Assembly (NCBI RefSeq): GCF_000296215.2
Contig: NZ_CP013949.1
Coordinates: 1,791,501 to 1,855,500, forward strand
Source: Bradyrhizobium sp. CCGE-LA001
GTDB lineage: Bacteria; Pseudomonadota; Alphaproteobacteria; Rhizobiales; Xanthobacteraceae
Direction: 5' to 3'
Length of the DNA: 64,000 nt
Part shown: positions 40,804 through 49,916 of the stretch, one piece after another
How positions within the stretch are numbered: position 1 is the stretch's first letter
Layout: each line of letters begins with the position of its first letter
Made by a program: the position numbers and the translations under genes
The notes under the pieces: generated by a model
What the model saw: the letters and a program-made list of their open reading frames with translations, nothing else
Database searches by the model: none
What the model was told of the DNA's origin: nothing

Positions 40804-42375
40804 ATGAAGTTAACGAAGACGCTTTTGCTCGGCTCGGCTGCCGGCCTGATGGCCGCCTCCGGGGCGTTCGCTGCCGATCTCCCCGTGAAGGCCAAGGCGG
40901 TCGAATACGTGAAGATCTGCTCGCTGTACGGCGCCGGCTTCTACTACATCCCGGGCACCGACACCTGCATCAAGCTGGGTGGTTATCTGCGCGCTGAAGT
41001 CGCGTTCAACACCAACAGCAACTACGGCATCTCGAATGGCTCTCCGGCCGGTGCGCACAACCGCCTGAGCAACTACTACAACATGCGTGCTCGTCAGGAT
41101 CTCAACATCGACACGCGCACCGCGACCGAATACGGCGTCGTCCGTACCTTCTTCGACGGCGTGTTCACCTGGACCACCGGCGGCTATCAGGGCTCCGGCT
41201 CTGCGACGGGTGGCACGGTCTATACCGGCAACCTCGGCCTCAACACCTCCGGCGCGACGCCGGCGCTCGTTGGTTCGTCGGTCAACGGCACCGATGGCAA
41301 CACCTCGGCCGGTTCGCTCGGCGTGTACTATGCCTTCATCCAGTTCGCCGGCTTCACCATGGGTAAGGCCGTGTCGCAGTTCGACGCGCCCTGGACCAAC
41401 TATCCCGGCAACAACATCGACAGCCTCGTCGGCGGCTCCGGCACGGTCACTGGTGTCAACCAGTTCACCTACACCGCTGACTTCGGTCAAGGCATCACGG
41501 CGTCGTTCTCGGCTGAAGACGCGACGGCCTACTATCAGGCCGGCAACGTCAACCTGACCGGCGCGACCGCAGGCGGCATGATCGGTGGTACGTATGGCAC
41601 CAACGCCATCGGCGGTTCGCGTTCGCCGAACCTCGTCGGTATGGTCCGTGTCGACCAGGCCTGGGGTATGTTCCAGGCGTCGGTCGCTGCGCATGACAAC
41701 CACGTCGCTTACTACGGCGCGACCGAGCCAACTGGCCACCCCGACGACAAGTGGGGCTGGGCGGTTCAGCTCGCTCTGTCGATCAAGAACATCCCGACCG
41801 GTGCGGGTGACGTGATCAACATTTCGGGCGTCTACACCGACGGTGCGACCCGCTACAACTTCCAGAACCTGGCGGGCAGCTCCTACTCGATGTTCGGCAA
41901 CTCGGGCGTTGCCTACCAGAGCGTCGGCTTCGCCTATGCTCCGGACACCGTGTTCATCACGGGCAGCCAGCAGGAGACGGTCAAGACCTGGGGCTTCCGT
42001 GGCGCTTACACCCACAACTGGGATCCCTACTGGAACACCGCGCTGTACGGTGCCTACGCTCAGGCGCAGTACGGCTCGCTCGCCAAGACCGCTCTCTGCG
42101 GCGCTGGCGGTGCAGGCGGCGTGTTCGGCGGTCTCGCCGGTGTCACGGGTTGTAACCCTGACTTCGCCATCGGCCAGATCGGCCTCATCACCCGCTGGAC
42201 CCCGGTCAAGAACCTGACGTTCTCGGGCGACCTGAACTGGACCCGCCTCGACCAGAAGTACTCGGGCACGGTCGGTTACGCCGGTGCCGGTACGACGGCC
42301 AAGCCGGCCGCCCTGTACCAGCTGAAGGATCAGGACAGCGTCACCCTGCTGCTCCGCGCCCAGCGCAACTGGTAA
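40804..42375 (+). CDS. Major outer-membrane porin (alphaproteobacterial Omp2b/porin_2 type)
   Basis: 523 residues. A signal peptide (1-23, ending GAFA) precedes ADLPVKAKAVEYVKICSLYG, the near-invariant start of Bradyrhizobium and Brucella-type porins, followed by YIPGTDTCIKLGGYLRAEV and many alternating aromatic beta-strands. The last residues SVTLLLRAQRNW end in an aromatic residue, as expected for outer-membrane barrel insertion. It forms a general diffusion channel. A strong ribosome site (GGAGG) sits 9 bases before the ATG, and codon use is strongly biased, so expression should be high. A good terminator follows. Confidence 0.96.
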   Translation: MKLTKTLLLGSAAGLMAASGAFAADLPVKAKAVEYVKICSLYGAGFYYIPGTDTCIKLGGYLRAEVAFNTNSNYGISNGSPAGAHNRLSNYYNMRARQDLNIDTRTATEYGVVRTFFDGVFTWTTGGYQGSGSATGGTVYTGNLGLNTSGATPALVGSSVNGTDGNTSAGSLGVYYAFIQFAGFTMGKAVSQFDAPWTNYPGNNIDSLVGGSGTVTGVNQFTYTADFGQGITASFSAEDATAYYQAGNVNLTGATAGGMIGGTYGTNAIGGSRSPNLVGMVRVDQAWGMFQASVAAHDNHVAYYGATEPTGHPDDKWGWAVQLALSIKNIPTGAGDVINISGVYTDGATRYNFQNLAGSSYSMFGNSGVAYQSVGFAYAPDTVFITGSQQETVKTWGFRGAYTHNWDPYWNTALYGAYAQAQYGSLAKTALCGAGGAGGVFGGLAGVTGCNPDFAIGQIGLITRWTPVKNLTFSGDLNWTRLDQKYSGTVGYAGAGTTAKPAALYQLKDQDSVTLLLRAQRNW

Positions 42376-42398
42376 TATCTTCGCAACGGCTGAACGAG

Positions 42399-42428
42399 CA
42401 CCCGGCGGGAAACCGCCGGGTGTTTTTT
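42399..42428 (+). terminator. Porin intrinsic terminator
   Basis: CACCCGGCGG and CCGCCGGGTG make a 10-bp stem closed by a GAAA tetraloop, followed by six T residues. It starts 24 bases after the porin stop. Confidence 0.95.
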
Positions 42429-43129
42429 ATTGTGCAGCGATCCATGGGCTACCGCATTCGCCTGTGTCGCCCTCTGTCAATCCAGATTCGGAAAAATATT
42501 CCGCTTTACCGAAATTCGGAATTGACGTATGTGTCGTTCATCCCGGCTCACCCTTGAGGGGCGGTCATGTTGTCGTGTGATCGCAGAGCCGGGCTTGCGG
42601 TGGACGCAGCAGCGTCGTGCGCGAAAGCTAAGGGCAGGGCGGATTGCTCTCCGTGAGCCCTTTGCATCGCGTGGACGAGCGGCGCTGTCAGGTTCGTCGC
42701 GTCATATTCCGAGGGCAAGGTGCACAACGCCCGCGGACCCTGTGGCGCCAACGAACCGTGCGTACGGCAAAACCGTGTGGTCCTGGCCGTCGTTGCTACG
42801 GTCAAGCTCTTGCGGATGCGGCATCTGCGTCAACCGGCGCGGGGCCGGTGAATTCCGTGAGGGTGAGGGAGGCCAGAAGGAACTCGGCTCCCGGGAGAGC
42901 GCGGCATAAGCCGTCCGACCATCGCGCAGGGAAGGCCGTGTGTTGGGCTTCACCTGTATGCTGCTGTGCGGTTCTTCCTGCGTGTGCTCCATGCGCAGCG
43001 GACCGCGGGTGCCGCCGGCACCCGGCCTTCCCTGCACCCTCTTGGATAGGAGGGGTGGAGCGACCAAGCAAAGCTCGGGCGAAAAGCGCCGCGAGGCTGC
43101 GAAGGCGTGTCCGTAGCCACGCACTCGGT

Positions 43130-43231
43130 GTCATCGTCCGGCTTGACCGGACGATCCAGTACTCCGAGACGTTCGTGATTGAATCGAGAAGCCGCGGCGT
43201 ACTGGATTCCCCGCCTTCGCGGGGAATGACA
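43130..43231. repeat. REP-like palindromic pair
   Basis: GTCATCGTCCGGCTTGACCG and the following GACGAT form one palindromic unit; ATTCCCCGCCTTCGCGGGGA with ATGAC forms the other. CCAGTA and TACTGG flank the spacer as inverted ends. The two-unit layout matches BIME-type repeats. Confidence 0.7.
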
Positions 43232-43266
43232 GTGGAGGTTGGAGAGCCAGCTATCGCTCCATACTC

Positions 43267-43358
43267 CGTCATTGCGAGGAGCGAAGCGACGAAGCTTCCA
43301 GAATCCCTCCACGAAAGGACTCTGGATTGCTTCGTCGCAAGGGCTCCTCGCAATGACG
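43267..43358. repeat. REP-like palindromic pair (GTCATTGCGAGG type)
   Basis: CGTCATTGCGAGGAGC on the left is mirrored by GCTCCTCGCAATGACG on the right, with GAAGCGACGAAGC and GCTTCGTCGC inside. This is a widespread alphaproteobacterial intergenic repeat whose translation gives LDCFVA-type phrases. Confidence 0.75.
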
Positions 43359-43544
43359 TGGAGAGAGTGTGCGCCACATTCCGCTCTCGTGCTCCGGACG
43401 CAGCGCAGCGTCCCTTCGACGTTGCGCTGCAGAGCCGGGGCCCATCTCTCCGCATGGACCGTGCCGCCCCTGACTCACCTTGCTTCGTCATTTTGAAGCG
43501 GTCGCCAAGGCTCGCGTGATCGCGGGAACGACCGCGCACGCACC

Positions 43545-44180
43545 TCATCCCTGGCTCGCCACGCGCGCGCGACCGAGATGTTCCTCGATCTTCGGACGGT
43601 CGCGGGTGCGCTCGAAGCTCGTGCACAACAGCTCCGTCTCCTCGAGCGATATCGGAGCGCGATACAACCGGCACATGAACTCGGCCGTTGCGCGTCCCTT
43701 GCCGGTGACGGGGCCGCGTTCGGCGAGAAACATGCAATCCCGGCAGATGCTCGCATCCAGTCGCTGATGGGCCGCGTCGAGATGATTGAGAACCTCCCGC
43801 AGCGAGTCGCGAAGCCTGATGCATTCCTCAGGTCCGAGCGCGGTGACCGCGTTCATCACGTGATTGATCGGGTCGTGCTGACTCAGGCATTTCTCGCCCT
43901 GCGCGGTGACGTGGAGCACGACGGAGCGTTTGTCTTCGTGCGACGGCTTTCGCACCAAATAGGACTTGCTCTCGAGCGTCTTCACGATTTGCGATGCCGT
44001 CGCTCTGGTGGCGCCGATGAAACCGGCGAGCGCGGAGGGCGTGCGCGAAAATCGGTTTGCACGTCCGAGAAAGCGCAGCGCCATCCATTCGCGGTCGCGC
44101 AGTCCATGCTGATTGCCCTCGAAATACCAGGCCCTCGCCGCCTGAATCAGCAGCTCGACGGCCTCTCGTGCCAATGGCAT
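43545..44180 (-). CDS. MarR-family regulator with cysteine-bearing C-terminal extension
   Basis: 211 residues from the ATG at 44180, preceded by GAGG. The winged-helix domain (about 10-125) shows SALAGFIGATRATASQIVKT (recognition helix) and KPSHEDKRSVVLHVTAQGEK (wing). Unlike common MarR proteins, a ~60-residue tail follows with cysteines in ASICRDCMFLAERG, EFMCRLYR and ELLCTSFE. The CxxC-type pair suggests metal or redox sensing, which is inferred. The frame extends 23 codons upstream without support. Target genes unknown. Confidence 0.82.
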   Translation of the reverse strand: MPLAREAVELLIQAARAWYFEGNQHGLRDREWMALRFLGRANRFSRTPSALAGFIGATRATASQIVKTLESKSYLVRKPSHEDKRSVVLHVTAQGEKCLSQHDPINHVMNAVTALGPEECIRLRDSLREVLNHLDAAHQRLDASICRDCMFLAERGPVTGKGRATAEFMCRLYRAPISLEETELLCTSFERTRDRPKIEEHLGRARVASQG

Positions 44181-45062
44181 GGATTTACCTCGTCCCCGGA
44201 ACTTCGTCTGCGGCGTCAAGCCGCTTTGCGTCCTGGCTCGCGACTCCATCGCGAGGCGTCAGAGCGCTGGAGGTGCGCGATGAGAAAACCGCAGCGCGCT
44301 CTCGCTCGAAGGCGCGATTCACGACGCACCCGACCTGGACCGACGGGAGTCGCGTGGTCTGGAGCGAAAGGTCGGGTCGCTTGCGGCACACCAATGGCGC
44401 CGTCGTCGCACGGGGGCCGAGTTGCCGTCGCCAGCAGACGATGGATCGGAGTAGTTCAACCGAAGCCCCTAAAGTTCAAGTCACAAGCAGACGTTTCTTG
44501 TATTCAACCGAAACGATGAATGAGCTTCTCAACAAAATCAAGTCAAGACACTCGCGGAGATTGGATGTCGAAGCAGGCGAATGTAACGTTCAAGACAATC
44601 TCACGCGTCCGAACACATGAAGGTGAACGCAATACGCTGGCACGAGCAGCATGCACGCGACTCTGCAACGGTTTGATTGCACGCCACGTCATTGTCTGCC
44701 GTTGATGCAAGTTGATCGAAGGTTGTGCACGAAGACGATGCGCGCCGCCATGTCATCCACAACTTGTACGATCCGTCAGGGAGCATCCGAGGGAATTCGC
44801 AGGAATTGCACGTGCCGGTTGTTGTTGCCTCTGGCTCGGAATGGCCCGTCGATCGCGGCCGCTCGCTGCTCTCCCCTGAACGGTGGACACGCAAAAAAGG
44901 CGAAAGCCAGTGACAGTCACGTCCGTGCATGCGCTGGAAGCGTGGCGGCATGCGCAAACACCTGTCGAAAACGTCGAGCGACGTGCGCTCGCATCGCGCG
45001 CCGGCGCAGGAGTGGGAAAACAATGCAGCAACCTGAAGCGCGATGATGATTCTCAACGCGCT
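44181..45062. other. Spacer between MarR gene start and fliI end
   Basis: 882 bases; somewhat lower GC from about 44440 onward. It should contain the promoter of the MarR-type gene. I note a direct repeat TTCAACCGAA at 44455-44464 and 44503-44512, spaced 48 bases. No convincing ORF, RNA gene or fliI terminator is visible. Confidence 0.5.
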
Positions 45063-46382
45063 CTAGTCGCCTTTGAGCATGTCCCGGAGCTCGCGGAACG
45101 GATCGGCGCTCGGCGGCGCCGAAGCGTCCTGGCGCATGGCGTTGTAGATTCTCGGCACCATCTCGACCGCCTGATCGAGGCCCGGATCGCGTCCCGACTG
45201 ATATCCGCCCATCAGGCGAAGATCGCGCGTGTCCTCGTATTTCGCGATCATGGCCCGCAGCTTGCTCACCAATTCGCGCTCCTCGGGATCCCAGACGTTG
45301 TGAGCGAGGCGGGAGACCGAGGCCAGAACGTCGACGGCCGGATAGCGCGCCTGGTCGGCGATGTGCCTGGAGAGCACGATATGCCCGTCGAGCGTGCTGC
45401 GGATGGTGTCGGCGATCGGCTCGTTGTGATCGTCGCCGTCGACCAGCACGGAGAAGATCCCGGTGATCGTGCCGGATCCTTCCTCGCCGGGGCCGGCGCG
45501 CTCCAGAAGCCGCGGCAGATCGGTGAAGACTGTCGGCGCGTAGCCGCGCGCAACCGCGGGCTCGCCGGCGGCGAGTGCAACCTCGCGGGCGGCATGGGCG
45601 AACCGGGTGATCGAATCGACCATCAGCAGCACCGATTCGCCGCGGTCGCGGAAATACTCGGCCACCGCCATCGCCGTCTTCGGCGCCAGCCGCCGCATCA
45701 TCGGACTTTCGTCGCCCGTCGATACGATTGTGACGGCGCGATGACGGTCAGCGCCCAGCACGTCCTCGATGAACTCGCGCACCTCGCGGCCGCGCTCGCC
45801 GACCAGCGCCAGCACGACGGTGTCGAAGCCCTGGCTGCGGGCGAGCATCGCAAGCAGTGTCGATTTGCCGACGCCGGAGCCGGCGAAGATGCCGACGCGC
45901 TGGCCGGCGCAGATCGGCGCGAACAGGTCGATGACGCGCACGCCGGTGCGCAGCGGTTTGTGCACGCGCGAGCGCTTCATGGCCGAAGGCGCCTCGGCTT
46001 CCGCCGAGACCGCGCGCGATCCCGGGGTGAGCGGACCCTGGCCGTCAAGCGGCGCACCGAGCGCATTGATGACGCGGCCCTTCCAGCTCGGATCGGGCGC
46101 AAAGGACGGCGGCGGCATGCGGTAGGCGACCGAGCCGAGGCCGCCGGCGAACTGGCGGTCGAACGGCTTGGCGATGATGCCCTCGCTGTCGATCCGCACC
46201 ACCTCGCCGATCTGGGGCGTGCCGGCGACGCCGATCAGCTCGCCGAGCCTGACGAAGCGCGACAGGCCGGAGACGCGGAAATGCGTCGGCGCGATCTCGG
46301 AGATCGCGCCACTGACGCTTGCCAGGGGGGTGCTCTGCTGAAGCTCCAGCAGCGCCCATTCGAGTTGCCGAAGAGCGTTCAA
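45063..46382 (-). CDS. fliI: Flagellum-specific ATP synthase FliI
   Basis: 439 residues, normal for FliI. This ATPase of the flagellar type III export apparatus unfolds and delivers rod, hook and filament proteins. Walker A GIFAGSGVGKSTLLAML (about 164-180), Walker B VLLMVDSITRFAHAAREVAL (about 257-276), and the export-ATPase motif GSGTITGIFSVLVDGDDHNE are all present. It is transcribed leftward after the DUF1217 gene and flgF, 36 bases downstream of flgF. Its regulator FliH-like protein begins at 63448. Confidence 0.97.
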   Translation of the reverse strand: MNALRQLEWALLELQQSTPLASVSGAISEIAPTHFRVSGLSRFVRLGELIGVAGTPQIGEVVRIDSEGIIAKPFDRQFAGGLGSVAYRMPPPSFAPDPSWKGRVINALGAPLDGQGPLTPGSRAVSAEAEAPSAMKRSRVHKPLRTGVRVIDLFAPICAGQRVGIFAGSGVGKSTLLAMLARSQGFDTVVLALVGERGREVREFIEDVLGADRHRAVTIVSTGDESPMMRRLAPKTAMAVAEYFRDRGESVLLMVDSITRFAHAAREVALAAGEPAVARGYAPTVFTDLPRLLERAGPGEEGSGTITGIFSVLVDGDDHNEPIADTIRSTLDGHIVLSRHIADQARYPAVDVLASVSRLAHNVWDPEERELVSKLRAMIAKYEDTRDLRLMGGYQSGRDPGLDQAVEMVPRIYNAMRQDASAPPSADPFRELRDMLKGD

Positions 46383-46418
46383 GGAAACCGTCCAACCTCA
46401 ATGCGCGCGAGGCGCAGT

Positions 46419-47147
46419 CTATTTGCCGGGTTCGCCCAGCGTCCGGATTGCATTCTGGAGCGAGCCCTCGGTGCCCTCGATCATCGAATTGGTGCCGTCG
46501 AAGGCGCGTGAGGCCGCGATCAGCTTGGTCAACTCCATCATCGGATTGGCGCCGGAGCCCTCGACATAGCCCTGCTTGAAGCCGTCGCGGGAGAAATCGG
46601 CGATGGCGGTCGCCGGACGGTCGGGCGTGACGCCGGAATTGCCGTAGCGCTCGAGATTGGCGTCGGCGGGAATGTTGAACAGGCCGATGGTGCCGATCTC
46701 GTTGTTGTCCTGGGTGATGGCGCCGCTGCGCGCGATCGACACCGGTCCGCCGTTCGGGTCGAGCGTGATCTGCGCGCCGCCGGCATCGACCACGGGAAAG
46801 CCCGATACGGTCTGAAGGTCGCCGTTGGGGGCGATCTGGAGGCGGCCGTCACGCGTATAGACCGTGCCGTTCGGACCGGCGAAGGCGATCCAGCCCTGTC
46901 CGACCACGGCGACGTCGAGCGGGTTGCCGCTCTCGGTGATGTTGCCCATCTCTCGGGAGATGATGTTGTCGCCGGGCGAGGAGAAGGCGACCGGACTGGC
47001 GCCCGCCTTGGACAACACGGTCTCGAACTTCACCACGTCGGTGCGAAACGCCGCGGTGTTGACGTTGGCGACGTTGTTGGCGATCGTCTGGAGGCGCTTT
47101 TCGAGGGCGACCTGCGCCGACAATCCGACATAGAGAGCCGATTGCAT
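46419..47147 (-). CDS. flgF: Flagellar basal-body rod protein FlgF
   Basis: 242 residues. FlgF is the proximal rod subunit. The N-terminal YVGLSAQVALEKRLQTIANN and VANVNTAAFR give the rod/hook-family motif, FAGPNGTVYTRDGRLQIAPN is the central motif, and the C-terminal MELTKLIAASRAFDGTNSMI is the second heptad segment. It lies 3 bases after the stop of the DUF1217 gene and 36 bases before fliI. FlgF next to fliI and motA matches the rhizobial flagellar gene order. Confidence 0.95.
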   Translation of the reverse strand: MQSALYVGLSAQVALEKRLQTIANNVANVNTAAFRTDVVKFETVLSKAGASPVAFSSPGDNIISREMGNITESGNPLDVAVVGQGWIAFAGPNGTVYTRDGRLQIAPNGDLQTVSGFPVVDAGGAQITLDPNGGPVSIARSGAITQDNNEIGTIGLFNIPADANLERYGNSGVTPDRPATAIADFSRDGFKQGYVEGSGANPMMELTKLIAASRAFDGTNSMIEGTEGSLQNAIRTLGEPGK

Positions 47148-47150
47148 GAT

Positions 47151-47939
47151 TTACTTTCCGAAGCGGATGGACTGAAGTTTCGAGAGCATGTCGATGTCCA
47201 TGCTGGCCATCGACGAGGCGCCGCCGATCAGGACCAGCGCGGGGTTGGTCGAGTTGTCGCTCTGGGCCTGGGTCGCATCCCACATCGCGGCGAAGCGCTG
47301 CACGAATTTGGTGACCTTGGCCGGGTCCTGGAAGTCGGTGAGCTTGATCCTGTCCGTGATCATCTTGGCCTGGGCGTCGATGTCGGCCGCGCTGATCGTC
47401 GAGGGCAGGCCGAGCGCGGTCTGAACCACCTGCGTCAGCGCCTTGTCGGCGAGGATCTGATAGGAGGTGGTGACGGTGGACGCCTTGCGGGTGAAATACA
47501 GCGCCAGCCGCAGGCCCTCGTTCTGGTCGCCGGCCTTCTGCTCCATCGTCTGCCTGACATATTGCGTCGCCGTCCCGGTCGTGGCCTGGGTGGTCTTCGT
47601 CGCATTGCTGCCGAGGGCGGCGAAATTGAAGGCGCTGGCGAATTCGCGGTAGCGGACGTCGGTGAGCTTGTTGGCGAAGGTGTTCTTGTTGCCGACCCCC
47701 TCGGTCAGCACCTTGCGCATGAACGCCTTGGCATAGGTCATGTCGCTGAGGCCGTAGGCCTTCATCGCGTAGGAGTAGAGGCGGTAGTCCTTCAGGAAAT
47801 CGTCGATCGTCTTCACGTTGCCGATGTGGCTGAGGAAATAGTCGGTCTCGCGGCTGACATCCGGCTGCGTCGCGACCTGCGTCAGCGACTTGCCCATGTC
47901 CTTGGTCAGTCTGGTGTAATCCGCGATGGTGGATAGCAT
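47151..47939 (-). CDS. DUF1217 flagellar-locus protein
   Basis: 262 residues from the ATG at 47939. DUF1217 proteins occur in alphaproteobacterial flagellar clusters, and SETDYFLSHI-like segments, KTIDDFLKDYRLYSYAMKAY and ALGLPSTISAADIDAQAKMI are the recognisable parts. The exact function is not established. It is the first gene of the leftward fliI operon, divergent from motA. The frame runs a further 113 codons upstream, but that stretch covers the shared promoter region and motA antisense, so it is rejected. Confidence 0.85.
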   Translation of the reverse strand: MLSTIADYTRLTKDMGKSLTQVATQPDVSRETDYFLSHIGNVKTIDDFLKDYRLYSYAMKAYGLSDMTYAKAFMRKVLTEGVGNKNTFANKLTDVRYREFASAFNFAALGSNATKTTQATTGTATQYVRQTMEQKAGDQNEGLRLALYFTRKASTVTTSYQILADKALTQVVQTALGLPSTISAADIDAQAKMITDRIKLTDFQDPAKVTKFVQRFAAMWDATQAQSDNSTNPALVLIGGASSMASMDIDMLSKLQSIRFGK

Positions 47940-47974
47940 GAGACGCGTTCCTCTGGCCGCTCCCGCGACGTCGT

Positions 47975-48033
47975 CGCAAGCTGCCGCGAATTGCTTGCGC
48001 GGGGCTGGCGATTCGCAAGCCAGCTTCGCGCAA
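47975..48033. promoter_or_regulatory. Nested inverted repeats between divergent flagellar operons
   Basis: TTGCGCGGGGCTGGC (47995-48009) and GCCAGCTTCGCGCAA (48019-48033) form a 15-pair hairpin (two G-U pairs) with a 9-base loop. A second inverted repeat, CGCAAGC (47975-47981) with GCTTGCG (47993-47999), overlaps it, so the two folds exclude each other. CGCAAGC recurs at 48014-48020. It lies between the DUF1217 and motA starts and could be an operator array or a leader switch. Confidence 0.5.
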
Positions 48034-48078
48034 GGCTCGCCCGCTAGATGTTTCCGGTGGGATCGGTGATGGAGCGGC

Positions 48079-48978
48079 GTGTTGGGCAGTTTCGTGGGGA
48101 TTTTCATCACGGTGGCGGCACTGCTCGGCGGCTTTGCCGCCATGGGCGGGCATCTGGCCGTGCTGATGCAGCCGTGGGAGTTCGTGATCATCATGGGCAC
48201 CGCCGTCGGCACCTTCATCGTGGCCAATCCGTGGAAGACGGTCGTGGACACCGGGGTCGCCTGCATGCAGGCCATCACCGGGGCAGTGCCCGGCGAGCGC
48301 TACTATCTCGACCTGCTCGGTGCGCTCCATGCCCTGATGCGCGAGCTGCGCGGCAAGGGCCGCAACGAGGTCGAGGCGCATATCGACGATCCCGCCTCCT
48401 CGGAGATCTTCAAGGCGTTTCCGAGCGTGCTCTCCGACCCGGCGCTGCTCCAGTTCATCTGCGACTATGTCCGCCTCATCATCATGGGGAACGCGCGCAC
48501 GCATGAGATCGAGGCGCTGATGGACGAGGAGATCCACACCATCGTGAAGAGCAAGCTGTCGCCCTACCATGCGCTGGTGACGGTGTCCGAGGCGCTGCCG
48601 GCGCTCGGCATCGTCGCCGCCGTGCTCGGCGTCATCAAGGCCATGGGGGCGCTGGACCAGTCGCCGAAGCTGCTGGGCGGTTACATCGGCGCGGCGCTCG
48701 TCGGCACCTTCGCCGGCATCTTCTTGTCCTACGGCGTCCTTTCGCCCTTTGCGATCAAGATCAAGATGACGCGCGAGAAGAAGTGCCGGCCCTACATCAT
48801 CGTCAAGCAGACGCTGCTGGCGTTCATGAACGGTGCCATGCCGCAGATCGCCGTCGAGCACGGCCGCAAGATGATCGCGAGCACGGAGCGGCCGTCGATC
48901 GACGTCGTCGAGAACGAGACGATTGCGGGTCCCAAGGCCGTCCCGACCGAGGCTGAACCGAAGGCTGCCCGCGCATGA
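48079..48978 (+). CDS. motA: Flagellar motor stator protein MotA
   Basis: 299 residues with four membrane helices (about 2-22, 33-51, 171-190 and 202-224). MotA is the proton-channel stator part that acts on FliG. The cytoplasmic loop and ALPALGIVAAVLGVIKAMGA with GAALVGTFAGIFLSYGVLSP are the conserved elements. The GTG at 48079 follows GGAG. Its partner MotB is not in the window. The stop overlaps fliM by ATGA, so it leads the rightward operon. Confidence 0.95.
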   Translation: MLGSFVGIFITVAALLGGFAAMGGHLAVLMQPWEFVIIMGTAVGTFIVANPWKTVVDTGVACMQAITGAVPGERYYLDLLGALHALMRELRGKGRNEVEAHIDDPASSEIFKAFPSVLSDPALLQFICDYVRLIIMGNARTHEIEALMDEEIHTIVKSKLSPYHALVTVSEALPALGIVAAVLGVIKAMGALDQSPKLLGGYIGAALVGTFAGIFLSYGVLSPFAIKIKMTREKKCRPYIIVKQTLLAFMNGAMPQIAVEHGRKMIASTERPSIDVVENETIAGPKAVPTEAEPKAARA

Positions 48979-49916
48979 TGATGGAAGACGTCGAGGTCGA
49001 TCAGCGCAAACAGCTGCCGAACTACCTGCTCGACGCGGCGGGTATCTCCATCGAGCGCATGCCGATGCTCAATGTGATCTTCGATCGCATGGCGGCATCG
49101 TGCACCGACAGCCTGCAGCCGATGGCCGGAACGCCCTGCTATTTCTCGGTCAACGGCATCACCAATGACCGCGTCGGCGACATCATCAACCCCTACGAGG
49201 CCAACGCGGTGGCGGCCGTGCTCTATGCCGAGCAATGGGACTCCCGCGTCATCATCATGCTCGACCGTGATTTCGTGTTCACCATGGTCGAGGCGATGTT
49301 CGGGTCCGACGGCGCCGAGCCCCCGCTCGACGTCGAGCGCGCATTCTCGAACATCGAGATCCGCCTGGTGCAGGCGCTGTTCGAGCGGTTCGCCAAGGCG
49401 CTGCAATCCGCCTTTGCCGGAACCTCCAACGTCACCTTCCGCGTGGAGCGGGTCGAGACGGCCATGGCCTCGCTGGCGATCGGACGCAGCGGCAACATGT
49501 CGATCTGCGCCAACATCATGTTGCAGGCGCTCTATCGCGGCGGCCAGATGTTCTTGATCATTCCGCACTCCGCGCTCAACCCGCTCAGGCAAAAGCTGGC
49601 GCATGTCGTCGTCAGCGACGGCCGCGCGTCCGATCCGCGCTGGCGCGAGCAGATGGAGAGCGAGGTTCACCGCACCGAGGTGACGCTGAGCGCGGTGCTC
49701 GACGAGAAGATGATCACCCTCGGCGACGTCGTGAAATTCCAGGTCGGGCAGGTGCTCGAGCTCGAAGCCACGCCGCGCACGCTCGCCCGGCTCGAAAGCA
49801 ACAACCAGGTGCTGTTCTGGTGCCAGATCGGCCAGCTCGACGGCTATTACGCCATGCAGGTGGCCGATCCCGTCGATCAGAAACGGGAGTTCGTCGATGA
49901 TATCCTATCTCGTTGA
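48975..49916 (+). CDS. fliM: Flagellar motor switch protein FliM
   Basis: 313 residues, a little shorter than the E. coli protein. FliM joins FliG and FliN in the C-ring and receives CheY-P. The middle CheC-like domain (about 50-225) and the C-terminal surface-presentation domain (MITLGDVVKFQVGQVLELEA) are clear. The usual N-terminal CheY-binding LSQxEIDALL motif is not obvious; the start reads MMMEDVEVDQRKQLPNYLLD. The first ATG overlaps the motA stop, and the 3' end overlaps the next gene by 20 bases. Confidence 0.92.
   Translation: MMMEDVEVDQRKQLPNYLLDAAGISIERMPMLNVIFDRMAASCTDSLQPMAGTPCYFSVNGITNDRVGDIINPYEANAVAAVLYAEQWDSRVIIMLDRDFVFTMVEAMFGSDGAEPPLDVERAFSNIEIRLVQALFERFAKALQSAFAGTSNVTFRVERVETAMASLAIGRSGNMSICANIMLQALYRGGQMFLIIPHSALNPLRQKLAHVVVSDGRASDPRWREQMESEVHRTEVTLSAVLDEKMITLGDVVKFQVGQVLELEATPRTLARLESNNQVLFWCQIGQLDGYYAMQVADPVDQKREFVDDILSR

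Larger units (their letters stand above)
42529..43510. repeat. Large composite dispersed repeat of Bradyrhizobium type
   Basis: About 1 kb with no credible gene. Conceptual translation of part of it gives the phrases SGSSRHIPRA, KTVWSWPSLLRSS and LDCFVAR, which I recall as recurring in many unrelated Bradyrhizobium intergenic regions, often annotated as hypothetical proteins. The element includes two palindromic units (43130-43231 and 43267-43358). The open frames seen here are artefacts of the repeat. Boundaries are approximate; there is no transposase or terminal inverted repeat. Confidence 0.6.

Noticed and set aside
42644..43519. 291-codon and related ORFs after the porin
   Set aside because: They translate dispersed repeat modules known from many intergenic sites; no protein family.
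44057..44620. 187-codon plus-strand ORF over the MarR gene start
   Set aside because: Antisense to the MarR coding region and then non-coding; no motif.
46849..48861. 670-codon minus-strand frame over flgF, DUF1217 and motA
   Set aside because: It is out of frame with flgF and the DUF1217 gene and antisense to motA; no family resemblance.
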